From: an uncultured Georgenia sp.
Lineage (GTDB): Bacteria > Actinomycetota > Actinomycetes > Actinomycetales > Actinomycetaceae
DNA: 6,838 nt
Reading direction: 5' to 3'
NCBI RefSeq assembly: GCF_937958535.1
Contig: NZ_CALGNQ010000075.1
Location: 1 to 6,838 of the forward strand
Part shown: positions 1 through 6,838 of the stretch, piece after piece
Layout of the letters: the number at the start of each line of letters is the position of its first letter
How positions within the stretch are numbered: position 1 is the stretch's first letter
Position numbers and translations under genes: made by a program
The notes under the pieces: generated by a model
Told to the model about the DNA's origin: nothing
Databases searched by the model: none
The model's input: the letters and a program-made list of their open reading frames with translations, nothing else

Positions 1-136
1 CGAGGATCGCCTTGGCCGACACGACGTCCCACACGTTCACCACCCGGAGGATCTCGGGTGCCGCGTGGAGCTCGGAAAGGGTGCGTGCTCGGTCGGCCGG
101 TGAGGTGCTGGACGTCTGCGATGTCTGCGCTGTCAT
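1..136 (-). CDS. isocitrate lyase/PEP mutase family protein, N-terminal fragment
   Basis: Only the first 45 codons are in the window; the gene continues past the left edge. After a Thr/Ser/Ala-rich leader of about 15 residues the translation reads RARTLSELHAAPEILRVVNV, then WDVVSAKAIL. This matches the start of isocitrate lyase/phosphoenolpyruvate mutase superfamily proteins, where a short helix (LRxLH) is followed by strand 1 of the TIM barrel with an N-[AV]-WD-x-x-SA motif. The family contains C-C and P-C bond lyases and mutases acting on small 2-oxo or phosphono acids. The catalytic loop is outside the window, so no substrate can be given. ATG 136 was chosen as the only start that keeps the family-like region and fits the end of jetD. 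It starts 9 bases after the jetD stop, with no clear Shine-Dalgarno sequence, which suggests read-through transcription and possibly translational coupling. It is not a known Wadjet component and is probably an unrelated flanking gene. Confidence 0.7.
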   Translation of the reverse strand, partial: MTAQTSQTSSTSPADRARTLSELHAAPEILRVVNVWDVVSAKAIL

Positions 137-145
137 CCGGCCAGA

Positions 146-1572
146 CTAGTCGGGAAGCGTTGCGGCGGGCGCGGGCATGCAGAGCACATCCCCGGCCAGG
201 AGGTCCGCCACGAACTCCTCCTCGACAGCCAGCCCACGCTCCGCCATCGCGGTGGCCAACGTGGGGTCCCACGGGGAGGGCGCCGGGCTCCCCGTCAAGC
301 GAAGCGAGTGCTGGCCTTCGGCCACCGCTGCGAGGTAGTCGCCCGCGCGGTAGCGCCACGGCACCCAGGGAACCTGGGCTGCGAGCACGCGGGCGATCCG
401 CAGCCCCGCCCAGTCGAAGTCGCCGTGGTAGCGCACCTGTGCCCCCGCGGCGGACAGGTTCCGCACCAGCTCCACCACCGCGGTGCTCGGCTGACCGCCG
501 GTGCACACCAGGACGGGCGCGGCGCCGTCGTCCCGCCCAGGGCCGTCCGGGCGGTGACCGTCCGACTGCGTCCGGCTCCAGCGCGCAGCGGTGACCTCGA
601 CGACGCTGGGGTTCTCACACACGTGGACGACGCCCGCCGGGGGCAACGCCGCCACTCCCCCGGAGCGTACCTGGTCCAGGGTGAGGACGACGGGCATCCG
701 AGCCACCCGCATCGCCTCCAGTGCCGTGGCCGTCGCCCGCGCGGCGGCACCGTCATGCCCGCGCTCGCCGGGGATCCCGATGCACAGGACCGTGGAGGCG
801 ACGTTCGACATGACCACACCGGCGGCCGCCCAGGCGTCGCGCGCCGAGGAGTCGCGGCCGGCAGGGCCGCGAACCGGCCCCTCGCTGGAGGTTCCGGGAC
901 GGAAGGCCTCGCGGACCACCGTCGCGGCCAGTCTGCCGAATGGCCGCGAGACGTCCAGGGCGTGGGCGTCGCCCACCGCCTCGCGGGCGAGGACGGCCAG
1001 GGGCCGCCCGTGGGCCGGCAGCCGGTCGAGGACGGCGAGGAGGTCACGGACGAGCCGGGCACCGATCTCCGGGGTGGACGTGGCGCCGGTGCGCGCCGCC
1101 TCCGCCGACGCGGTCCGCTTGAGGCCGCCGGCAGCGCACCAGGCGTGCCACCACTCCAGAAGACCGTCGAAGCGCCGCGCCGCCGGTTCGAGGGCGTCCC
1201 GCGCCGCAGCCCACCCCGCCACCTCCCGCGCCCGGATGCCGTGCGGTCGACCACCGGGCCGCTCAGCGTCTCGACCGCGTCGGCGAGCCCGGCGGGCCAC
1301 GGCCCGCGGCGCAGGATCTCCTCGACGACCGCAAGGTCCACCCGCAGCGTCGCTCCCCCACGCCGGGGTCGGCCCACGAGCCGCACCGCCGCGGCCCGCT
1401 GGGCGTCGGTCGGTCGGTCGAGCTGGACGACGCCGCGCAAGGGAGCGTCCCCGGCGGCCAGGATCCGGGCCCGCACCCGGTCGACCAACCAGGCCATCTC
1501 CGGCACGCCCAGGAGCCGGTCGAGCGCGGCGCGGTCGCCGGGCCGCGCGCCGGTCGCCCCGTCATCGGTCAT
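146..1572 (-). pseudogene. jetD: Wadjet JetD Toprim nuclease (TIGR02679), apparent frameshift near 1240
   Basis: JetD is the Toprim-fold nuclease that cleaves circular DNA held by JetABC. The gene reads in two frames. From ATG 1572 to about 1243 the frame gives a family-like N-terminus (DUF3323 type): LDRLLGVPEMAWLVDRVRAR (17-36), PTDAQRAAAVRLVGR (54-68), ending ADAVETLSGPVVDR (97-110). Beyond this the same frame turns into Arg/Pro/Ser-rich noise, while the neighbouring frame takes over with RAREVAGWAAARDALEP, then PLAVLAREAVGDAHALD, and the DUF2399/Toprim motifs VCENPSVVEVTA and YHGDFDWAGLRIA, to TAG at 146. Restoring one base near 1241 gives a 475-aa protein with Toprim Glu at about E320 and the acidic pair at about D385/D387. 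The start overlaps the jetC stop (ATGA) and a GGAGGAGA lies upstream. Alternatives: a sequencing error with an intact gene, or separate translation of the 3' part, for example from GTG 1300. I see no classic -1 slippery heptamer. The family call is strong; whether the gene is truly broken is uncertain. Confidence 0.85.
1231..1263 (-). other. frame-crossing region in jetD (apparent one-base deletion)
   Basis: Family-like sequence in the first frame is convincing up to VVDR, which ends at 1243. In the second frame it is convincing from about RAREVAG, which begins near 1234. The crossing needs a net shift equal to one lost base (or two gained) in the direction of reading. The local sequence has short G/C runs (GGCCCGG, CCGGGCGCGGG) but no X-XXY-YYZ slippery site and no stop codon in either frame. 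Confidence 0.75.
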
Positions 1573-4500
1573 CCGAACAACGTCTCCTCCTCGTCGGCGG
1601 ACGTGGACCCGCCGCCGGCCCTGGCAGCATCATCGATCTCCGCGGTGCGCTCCCGCCGTCGTCCGTCCCAGCGCCAGCGGGTGACCCCGACGGCGTCGAC
1701 GCCCTCGACCCGGGAGAGCTGGGCGATCGACAGGCCCGGTACCTGCGGGTAGCAGCCCCACTCCCGCTCGCTCGTCATGACGACGTCGAGGTCGAAGGTC
1801 GCCAGCAGCCCGAGCGACTTGGCGCGGGAGTCGTCGTCGACGCCGGCGAAGGCCTCGTCGAGGAGGATGAGCCGCGGGGCGTGCGGGGCGGCGGAGTTGT
1901 AGTGCGCCGAGGCGGCGGCGAAGAGCGGCACCGAGACCGCCAGCGCCCGCTCCCCGCCCGAGGCCGGGCCGGAGGCCGAGCGCCACTGCCCGTGCTGCCA
2001 CCGCTCGACCACGAAGGAATGCCACTGCCGGTAGTCCAGCGCCTGCTCCAGGTGCTCCTGCCAGCCACCCGTCGGGTCGCTCTCCCGGACCTCGGCGATC
2101 CGGGCCTGGAGGAACTCACCGATCGCCGCCCGGTCTTCGGCCGTCCACGTGGCGTCGGAGCGGACCATGAGGCGCCGGGCGGCGGTGAGTCCGGCGGGGC
2201 CGTCACCGCGTTCACGCCACCGGACCCGCAGCTGCATCCCGGTGGAGGTCTTGCGTTCGGCGAGCTCCCGGTTCATCCGGTCGATCTGGTCCTCGGCGGT
2301 GAGCAGCAGCTCGTGCAGGTGTCCGGCGACCTCGTTGACGAGGTGGTTCTCCAGGATCTCGCGTTCGCGGGCGCTGAGCAGGCGCTCGCGGTCCGCGACG
2401 TCCTGGGCCAACCGCTCGGCGAGCCGGTCGACCTCGACCTCGTCCTGGAGGTAGCGCACCCGCACGACGAGCACGTCCCCGCGCTGCTCGACGAAGGCGG
2501 TGTGCCCGTGCCGGCTCATCTGGTTGCCGAGCTCGGTGGCTGCCCCGGACACCCGTTGCTGGGCGCGGGACCAGGCGTCGTCGCTCTCGTCGACGTCGGT
2601 CAGCTGCTGCTCGGCGGTCCGCGCCAGGGCCAGCCCGGCGGTGAGGTTCCACCCCTCGCCGTCCGGCGTCGTCGGGACGGCCGGCTCGGGTAGCGCGACA
2701 CGCAGCAGACCGGTGTCGACGAAGCTGCGCAGGGCTCCGACCGCGGCCTCGCGGGCGTCGGCGGCCTCGCTGCGCCGACGCTCCAGGGCGCGGACCTCCC
2801 CCTCGAGCTGCCCGTGGCGCGTGGCGGCGGCGAGCTGGCGCACGCCGACCTCGCGCAGCTCCTCGCCCACGCGGCGCAGGGCGGCGGTGGTCTCGTCGAG
2901 CCGGGCCTGGAGCTCGGCGACCGACGCACCGACGGTGGCGTGCAGCTCCTCGTACGTGGCCCGGAGCCCGGCGGCCCGCGTCCGCGCCTCGCGGTGGTCC
3001 TCCTCACGGAGAGCGCGGAGCTCGGCGGACTCGGCGGCCCGGTCGAGCGACCGCCCGCGGGTGGTGGCCGCGTCGGCGAGTGCACGGGCGGCCTGCCGGG
3101 CCTCACCCAGGGCCACCTCGTAGCCGGTCACGGCAGCCAGGACGGCGTCCGCCTCGGCGGCGGTGGGGCCCACCCCGAGCTCGGTGGACTGCTCGACGAG
3201 CTCGGCCCGGGCCCAGGTGGCCTCGTCCTCCGCCCGTTCCCAGGCGGTGCGGGCCGCCTCCACCCTCGTGCGGGCCCGCTCGAGCTCCCGCTGCGCCCCG
3301 ACGGCGCGGTGGTGGGCGGCACCGAGCTCGCGTTCCACACCCGCGGGGTAGCCTGCACGCTCGGCCCGGGCGCGCTCCACCAGGGTGGTGGCGGCGGCGA
3401 CCTCCGCACGGGCGGTCGCCACCTCGGCAGCGAGCTCCTCGGCCCGGGCCTGCAGCACGGCGAGGCGCTCGCGTCGGTGTGCCTCGCGGGCACCCGCCCC
3501 GAGGAACTCGGCCCGCTCCTTGGCCCACGCTCCGCGGGCGGGTCCGGCGCCCCACCGGCCGGTGGCGTCCACCCACCAGGCCGCGCCGGAGCTCTCGCCC
3601 AGGCCGATCCGGCCAAGCACCGCTCGCACGGCATCCGCGCCGACCCGGTCCGCCGTGCCCGCGGCGGGCTGCAGGACGGATACCAGCCCGATCCTGGCCT
3701 CCGGTCCGACCGGTCCCAGGACGACGTCGTCGCCGGCCGTCAGCGTGCCGTCGGGGAACACCCAGGCGTCCAGCAGCCCGGCCGACTGCAGGGCAGCCTC
3801 CAGGCCCGCCCGCTCGCCGTCGGGCACGGTGTCGGCGAAGTCCGTCAGCCACCACAGCGGTGCCCCCGGGCGACCGTCCCGACCGCTGGTGTCACGTCCC
3901 GGAGCGGCGGGCGGTTCCGGGTCCTGCCCCGCCTCGAGTCCGGCGATCTCGCTCCGGACCGCGGCGAGCTCCGCGGAGAGCCGCTGCGCGGTGTGCTCCG
4001 CCTGGGCCCGCTGCTCACCGGCGCGGGCGAGCGCGGTGGCGACGGCCGCATCGAGCGCTGCGGGCACCGGCGGTTCGCCCGACAGCGTGCGCGCCCAGTC
4101 CTCGGCGAGAGCGGCGAGCTCGTCCACCCCGACGTCGAGCTCGAGGACCGTCAGCCCGGCCGCGTGGCTCCGCACGGCGTCGCGATAGGCACCGACCGCC
4201 GCGTCGACCGACTCGTGCGCGGCACGCAGCTCCTCGCCACGCTCCGCCTCCTCGCTGTGCGCCTCGTCCAATGCACGGCGCTCACGCTCGGCCACGGTCC
4301 GCGCTCGGTCTGCCGCGTCGATGAGGCCGCGCACGTGGCGCACCTGCTCGCGGCGACGACGCAGGACCCGGTCGGCGGCCGAGGCGTCGGTGATGATCGC
4401 CTGGTGCTCGGCGCCCAGGCCGGCGTCTCCGGCGAGGCGGGCCGCGTGCGCCTCCTGCTGCTCGGCCTCGGCGGCGGCCCGCTCATGGTGCTCGGTTGCC

Positions 4501-5693
4501 GCCTCGGCCTCCGCGGCATCACGCGCGGCGACCTCGGCAGCGCGGGCGGCCTCCTCCCCTGCGGCAGCGGCCCGCTGCTCGGCCTCGGCGGCGGCCCGCG
4601 ATGCCTGGTCGAGCCGCTCGGCGTCGCGCATCTCCGGGCTGGTACGCAGCGCCTCCGCCTGTCCCTGCAGCGTCCCCTGCCGCTCCTCGGCGTCCTCCCG
4701 AGCCGCGGCGAGGCGGTCGACCTCGGCGGTAGCGGCGGCCAGGGCCTCCTCGGCCTCGCGCAGGTCCCGGCCGGCGTGCTCGTAGGCCGATGTCGCCAGC
4801 CGCACCGCCGTCGTGTGGCGGCGGGAGGCGACCTGGGCGTAGGCGCGGTAGTGGCGCAGGAAGTCCGTGGCCGCGCGCAACGTGTCCTTCGCCACGGCGA
4901 TACCGGCGCGCTCGTCCTCCAGGGACCGGAAGGACTCGGCGACGTCGGCGACCACCGCCTGGTCCAGCGGCGCGAGTGCCTCGGTGAGCGCGGCCGAGAG
5001 CGCCTTCTCGTCGGGCTTCTTCGACAGCTGCGGCTGCCGGAGCTGGATGAGCAGGTCGATGAGGGCGGCGTAGCGCTCCTCCCCCAGCCGGAACATCGCC
5101 TCGTCCACCGCCCGCCGGTAGGCCTCCTGGGTGGTGTGGACCTGCCCGCCGCCGGTGGTGGTGAGCTCGTCACGCAGCCGCTCCTGGCTGAGGGCGGTCC
5201 GGTTGGCGTCGAGCAGGCGCAGGTCACCGATGCGCCGGGTGCTGGTGAAGTACCAGGTCTTGACGATGCCGCGGCCGGAGGCCGCCTTGAGCCCGATCCC
5301 CAGGGTGGTGAAGTGCTCGGTGCCGTCCGGGTCCACCCGCCCGAACTCCACCCACGAGTAGCCGGTGCGCTCCGAGTGGGGGTGTGCCCCACCGAGCAGC
5401 AGGTTCCACTCCATGCGCTTCTTCGGGTCGGCGTCCGGCTCCACCCGACGCGGCGCGATCGAACCGTCGAGGAGGAACGGCAGCGTCAGGGCCAGCACCT
5501 TGGACTTGCCCGTGCCGTTGTTGCCGCGCAGCAGCAGGCGACCGTCGTGGAACCAGAACTGCTCGTCGTCGTAGTAGAAGAGGTCGACCAGGCCGAGCCG
5601 CAGGGGCTGCCACCGTTCGGTGGTGGGGCGGGGCAACTCGTCCATCGGCTCGGGCCCGCGGGGGTCGCGGGTGAGCTCGTCGAGGCCGGTCAT
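1569..5693 (-). CDS. jetC: Wadjet JetC, SMC/SbcC-like ATPase (TIGR02680 family)
   Basis: Complete gene of 1374 aa, close to the usual family length. It encodes the SMC-type motor of the Wadjet complex, which in studied systems dimerises and uses ATP to extrude DNA loops before cleavage by JetD. Domains in order: N-terminal head with Walker A GNNGTGKS (57-64); arginine-rich head insertions to about 265; a long Ala/Glu/Arg coiled coil (about 280-590); a non-coiled hinge-like domain around APLWWLTDFADTV and LLDAWVFPDG (about 600-730); a second coiled coil (about 735-985); a head-proximal region with SAREREILENHLVNEVAGHL; the ABC signature GPASGGERAL (SGGE at 1245-1248); Walker B LILLDE (1275-1280, D1279/E1280) followed by AFAGVDDDSRAK. 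All ATPase motifs look intact. The ATG at 5693 was chosen because it overlaps the jetB stop (ATGA), has GGAGGG four bases upstream, and precedes the first family-like residues; the longer open frame upstream is arginine-rich noise lying inside jetB. The acidic C-terminal tail (DEEETLFG) also carries the jetD ribosome-binding site. Confidence 0.95.
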   Translation of the reverse strand: MTGLDELTRDPRGPEPMDELPRPTTERWQPLRLGLVDLFYYDDEQFWFHDGRLLLRGNNGTGKSKVLALTLPFLLDGSIAPRRVEPDADPKKRMEWNLLLGGAHPHSERTGYSWVEFGRVDPDGTEHFTTLGIGLKAASGRGIVKTWYFTSTRRIGDLRLLDANRTALSQERLRDELTTTGGGQVHTTQEAYRRAVDEAMFRLGEERYAALIDLLIQLRQPQLSKKPDEKALSAALTEALAPLDQAVVADVAESFRSLEDERAGIAVAKDTLRAATDFLRHYRAYAQVASRRHTTAVRLATSAYEHAGRDLREAEEALAAATAEVDRLAAAREDAEERQGTLQGQAEALRTSPEMRDAERLDQASRAAAEAEQRAAAAGEEAARAAEVAARDAAEAEAATEHHERAAAEAEQQEAHAARLAGDAGLGAEHQAIITDASAADRVLRRRREQVRHVRGLIDAADRARTVAERERRALDEAHSEEAERGEELRAAHESVDAAVGAYRDAVRSHAAGLTVLELDVGVDELAALAEDWARTLSGEPPVPAALDAAVATALARAGEQRAQAEHTAQRLSAELAAVRSEIAGLEAGQDPEPPAAPGRDTSGRDGRPGAPLWWLTDFADTVPDGERAGLEAALQSAGLLDAWVFPDGTLTAGDDVVLGPVGPEARIGLVSVLQPAAGTADRVGADAVRAVLGRIGLGESSGAAWWVDATGRWGAGPARGAWAKERAEFLGAGAREAHRRERLAVLQARAEELAAEVATARAEVAAATTLVERARAERAGYPAGVERELGAAHHRAVGAQRELERARTRVEAARTAWERAEDEATWARAELVEQSTELGVGPTAAEADAVLAAVTGYEVALGEARQAARALADAATTRGRSLDRAAESAELRALREEDHREARTRAAGLRATYEELHATVGASVAELQARLDETTAALRRVGEELREVGVRQLAAATRHGQLEGEVRALERRRSEAADAREAAVGALRSFVDTGLLRVALPEPAVPTTPDGEGWNLTAGLALARTAEQQLTDVDESDDAWSRAQQRVSGAATELGNQMSRHGHTAFVEQRGDVLVVRVRYLQDEVEVDRLAERLAQDVADRERLLSAREREILENHLVNEVAGHLHELLLTAEDQIDRMNRELAERKTSTGMQLRVRWRERGDGPAGLTAARRLMVRSDATWTAEDRAAIGEFLQARIAEVRESDPTGGWQEHLEQALDYRQWHSFVVERWQHGQWRSASGPASGGERALAVSVPLFAAASAHYNSAAPHAPRLILLDEAFAGVDDDSRAKSLGLLATFDLDVVMTSEREWGCYPQVPGLSIAQLSRVEGVDAVGVTRWRWDGRRRERTAEIDDAARAGGGSTSADEEETLFG
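1583..1592 (-). promoter_or_regulatory. ribosome-binding site for jetD within the jetC tail
   Basis: The minus strand reads GAGGAGGAGA about 10-12 bases before the jetD ATG at 1572. These bases are also the Glu-Glu-Glu codons of the jetC C-terminal tail (DEEETLFG). The spacing is slightly long for an ideal site, but the purine run is the only Shine-Dalgarno-like stretch near this start, and it sits beside the ATGA overlap. Confidence 0.6.
4457..4599. repeat. 26-bp direct repeat in the JetC coiled-coil coding region
   Basis: An identical 26-base stretch occurs at 4457-4482 and 4574-4599, offset by 117 bases, which is exactly 39 codons. In both places the jetC frame reads RAAAEAEQ. It reflects either repeated codon use for an Ala/Glu coiled coil or an old internal duplication. 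39 is not a multiple of the seven-residue heptad, so a simple heptad-block duplication is not indicated. Confidence 0.6.
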
Positions 5694-6838
5694 CGTGCCC
5701 TCCGTGCGGTGATGGTGGGGGCGGCGACGGCGAAGCGCCGCAGCGCCGGGAGCGGGTGGACGACGGCGGTGGGTCCCTCGCCGGTGACGCGCACCAGGCC
5801 CAGGCCGACGAGGCGGTCGACGGCGTCGGCGACCAGCGCGTTCTCGGCGCCGGGCTCCTGGGCGGCGCGGCGCCAGTAGGCCGAGTGCTCGCCGGCGAGG
5901 CGCCGCATGTGGCGACGCAGGGTGGCCACATCGGTGGCGCCGGAGCCGGCGAGTCGCTCGGCGAGCAGCAGCGTGGCGTGGCCGTCGGTGCCCTGCTCGG
6001 GCATCCGGACGTCGGTGAGCTGGTCGTCCGGGTCGACGAGGGCGATGCCCTCGGCGCGCAGCTCGGGCACCAGGCCGGTGGCCTCGGCCAGGCGACGGGT
6101 GAGCTGGACCCGCTGCCCCACGAGGTAGGTGCGTTCGTCGTCGGGCAGCTCGTCGTAGTAGACGACCGGGTCGCACAGCAGCCGGCGGGTGACCGCGTGC
6201 CGCAGCCGCCGGGTGGCCTCCTCCTCGGTGTAGGCCGGCGGCGGCTCGTGGAGCGCGGCCTCGATGCGATCGATGGTGGCGTCGGGACCGAGCGCCGCGC
6301 CGACGAGGCCCGGGCTGTGCGTCGTGGAGAGCATCGTGGCCAGGACTCGACGGTCGACGTCGTAGAGGGCGTCGCCGCCCGCCGAGACGTAGGACTCCTC
6401 GTCACCGGCCACCCGGACGAGGACGCCGTAGGACAGGAGCAGCCGGATCGCGGCGACGAGGTCGGAGCGCTCATCCCGGCCGGTGAGGGTGAACACGACG
6501 TCCTCCAGGCCGGGCTGTCGGGCGGCGAGCACCACCTCCTCGGCGAGTCTGCCGAGGGAGATCTGCGGGTCGGAGCGCTCGAGGACGGCCAGCGCCAGGC
6601 AGAGCAGGACGTAGCGGCGGCGGGTGAAGGGCGGGTCACCCCTGCGGGCGCGGGCGGGGTGCCGTTCCGCGACGGCGACGGCGGTGGGGCCGTGGGGGAC
6701 GTGAGCGGTGAGCAGGCGCACGGTCTGGGACTCCACGACGAGCCGCCAGCCGGTCTCGCGGTCGAACCAGGCACGCAGCGCGTCGGCGTGGCGGCGGGCC
6801 AGGCGGAACGTCTCGCCGTCGGTCTGGGCGCGCAGCAC
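5690..6838 (-). CDS. jetB: Wadjet JetB subunit (TIGR02678/DUF2398), 5' end missing
   Basis: This is the 3' part of a gene that enters at the right edge; 382 residues and the stop are present. By family knowledge, JetB is the KITE-like winged-helix subunit that bridges kleisin JetA and SMC JetC in the Wadjet complex. Family-like stretches, numbered from the edge: RLARRHADALRAWFDRETGW (12-31), FTRRRYVLLCLALAVLER (71-88) followed by QISLGRLAEEVV, ALYDVDRRVL (157-166), and CDPVVYYDELPDDERTYLVG (222-241). The last 40 residues (LVADAVDRLVGLGLVRVTGE...) resemble a terminal winged helix. The family usually has some 20-30 more residues before the RRHAD segment, so the GTG at the edge is probably an internal Val and the true start lies outside. 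It overlaps jetC by 4 bases (ATGA), which suggests coupled translation. I see no frameshift or missing core segment. The family call rests on recalled conserved motifs; the subunit role is inferred from the family. Confidence 0.9.
   Translation of the reverse strand: MLRAQTDGETFRLARRHADALRAWFDRETGWRLVVESQTVRLLTAHVPHGPTAVAVAERHPARARRGDPPFTRRRYVLLCLALAVLERSDPQISLGRLAEEVVLAARQPGLEDVVFTLTGRDERSDLVAAIRLLLSYGVLVRVAGDEESYVSAGGDALYDVDRRVLATMLSTTHSPGLVGAALGPDATIDRIEAALHEPPPAYTEEEATRRLRHAVTRRLLCDPVVYYDELPDDERTYLVGQRVQLTRRLAEATGLVPELRAEGIALVDPDDQLTDVRMPEQGTDGHATLLLAERLAGSGATDVATLRRHMRRLAGEHSAYWRRAAQEPGAENALVADAVDRLVGLGLVRVTGEGPTAVVHPLPALRRFAVAAPTITARRAR
5698..5703 (-). promoter_or_regulatory. ribosome-binding site for jetC
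   Basis: The minus strand reads GGAGGG, then four bases (CACG), then the ATG of jetC. This good Shine-Dalgarno match lies inside the last codons of jetB. It supports the 5693 start over the longer upstream open frame. Confidence 0.75.

Noticed and set aside
137..145. Terminator or promoter between jetD and the downstream gene
   Set aside because: Only 9 bases separate the genes, with no hairpin plus T-run and no recognisable -10/-35 elements.
295..1240. Continuation of the first jetD frame as one 425-residue protein
   Set aside because: After VVDR the sequence becomes Arg/Pro/Ser-rich without family motifs, while the neighbouring frame carries the intact Toprim residues.
1231..1263. Programmed -1 ribosomal frameshift in jetD
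   Set aside because: The shift direction fits, but there is no X-XXY-YYZ heptamer and no evident stimulator that I can separate from general GC richness. A mutation or sequencing error is simpler.
591..2693. A 700-residue open frame on the plus strand opposite jetD and jetC
   Set aside because: Very high GC leaves few stops on the opposite strand. The translation is Arg/Pro/Gly-rich, matches no family I recognise, and is antisense to clear JetC and JetD motifs.
2814..5879. A 1021-residue open frame on the plus strand opposite jetC
   Set aside because: It mirrors the Ala/Glu/Arg coiled coil of JetC read backwards (Leu/Gly/Val/Arg-rich low-complexity sequence) and has no domain of its own. 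It is a shadow of jetC.
5694..6176. N-terminal extension of JetC by 161 residues
   Set aside because: The stretch is Arg/Pro-rich noise lying wholly inside jetB. The ATG at 5693 has a good ribosome-binding site and the ATGA overlap.
1..6838. CRISPR array, tRNA, rRNA or insertion sequence
   Set aside because: No regularly spaced repeats, cloverleaf-like segments, rRNA motifs, transposase motifs or terminal inverted repeats were seen. The window is nearly all protein-coding.

Overview
The window is about 70% or more GC, with coding regions packed end to end and third codon positions almost always G or C. Together with protein families that are common in that phylum, this suggests an actinobacterium (Actinomycetota). 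I cannot name the genus. All supported genes lie on the minus strand and read from the right edge to the left edge.

Right to left: (1) the 3' part of a TIGR02678/DUF2398 gene (jetB), running off the right edge; (2) a complete SMC/SbcC-like ATPase of the TIGR02680 family (jetC, 1374 aa); (3) a TIGR02679 gene (jetD; DUF3323 N-terminal region and DUF2399 Toprim region) whose two halves lie in different reading frames, so it looks frameshifted at about position 1240; (4) the first 45 codons of an isocitrate lyase/phosphoenolpyruvate mutase family gene, running off the left edge. The jetB/jetC and jetC/jetD junctions are 4-base ATGA overlaps. Only 9 bases separate jetD from the last gene. No intergenic stretch exceeds 9 bases, so there is no room for an internal promoter or terminator outside coding sequence.

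Genes 1-3 are three of the four parts of a Wadjet (JetABCD) plasmid-defence locus, most likely the TIGR02677-TIGR02680 subtype (type II by my recollection of the scheme). JetA (TIGR02677) would be expected just beyond the right edge. In characterised Wadjet systems JetA (kleisin), JetB (KITE) and JetC (SMC motor) form a condensin-like complex that extrudes loops on closed circular DNA, and JetD is the Toprim nuclease that cuts it. This is a described system. What is unusual here is the apparent frameshift in the nuclease gene, which would leave the motor part intact but the effector broken, unless it is a sequencing error or is bypassed.
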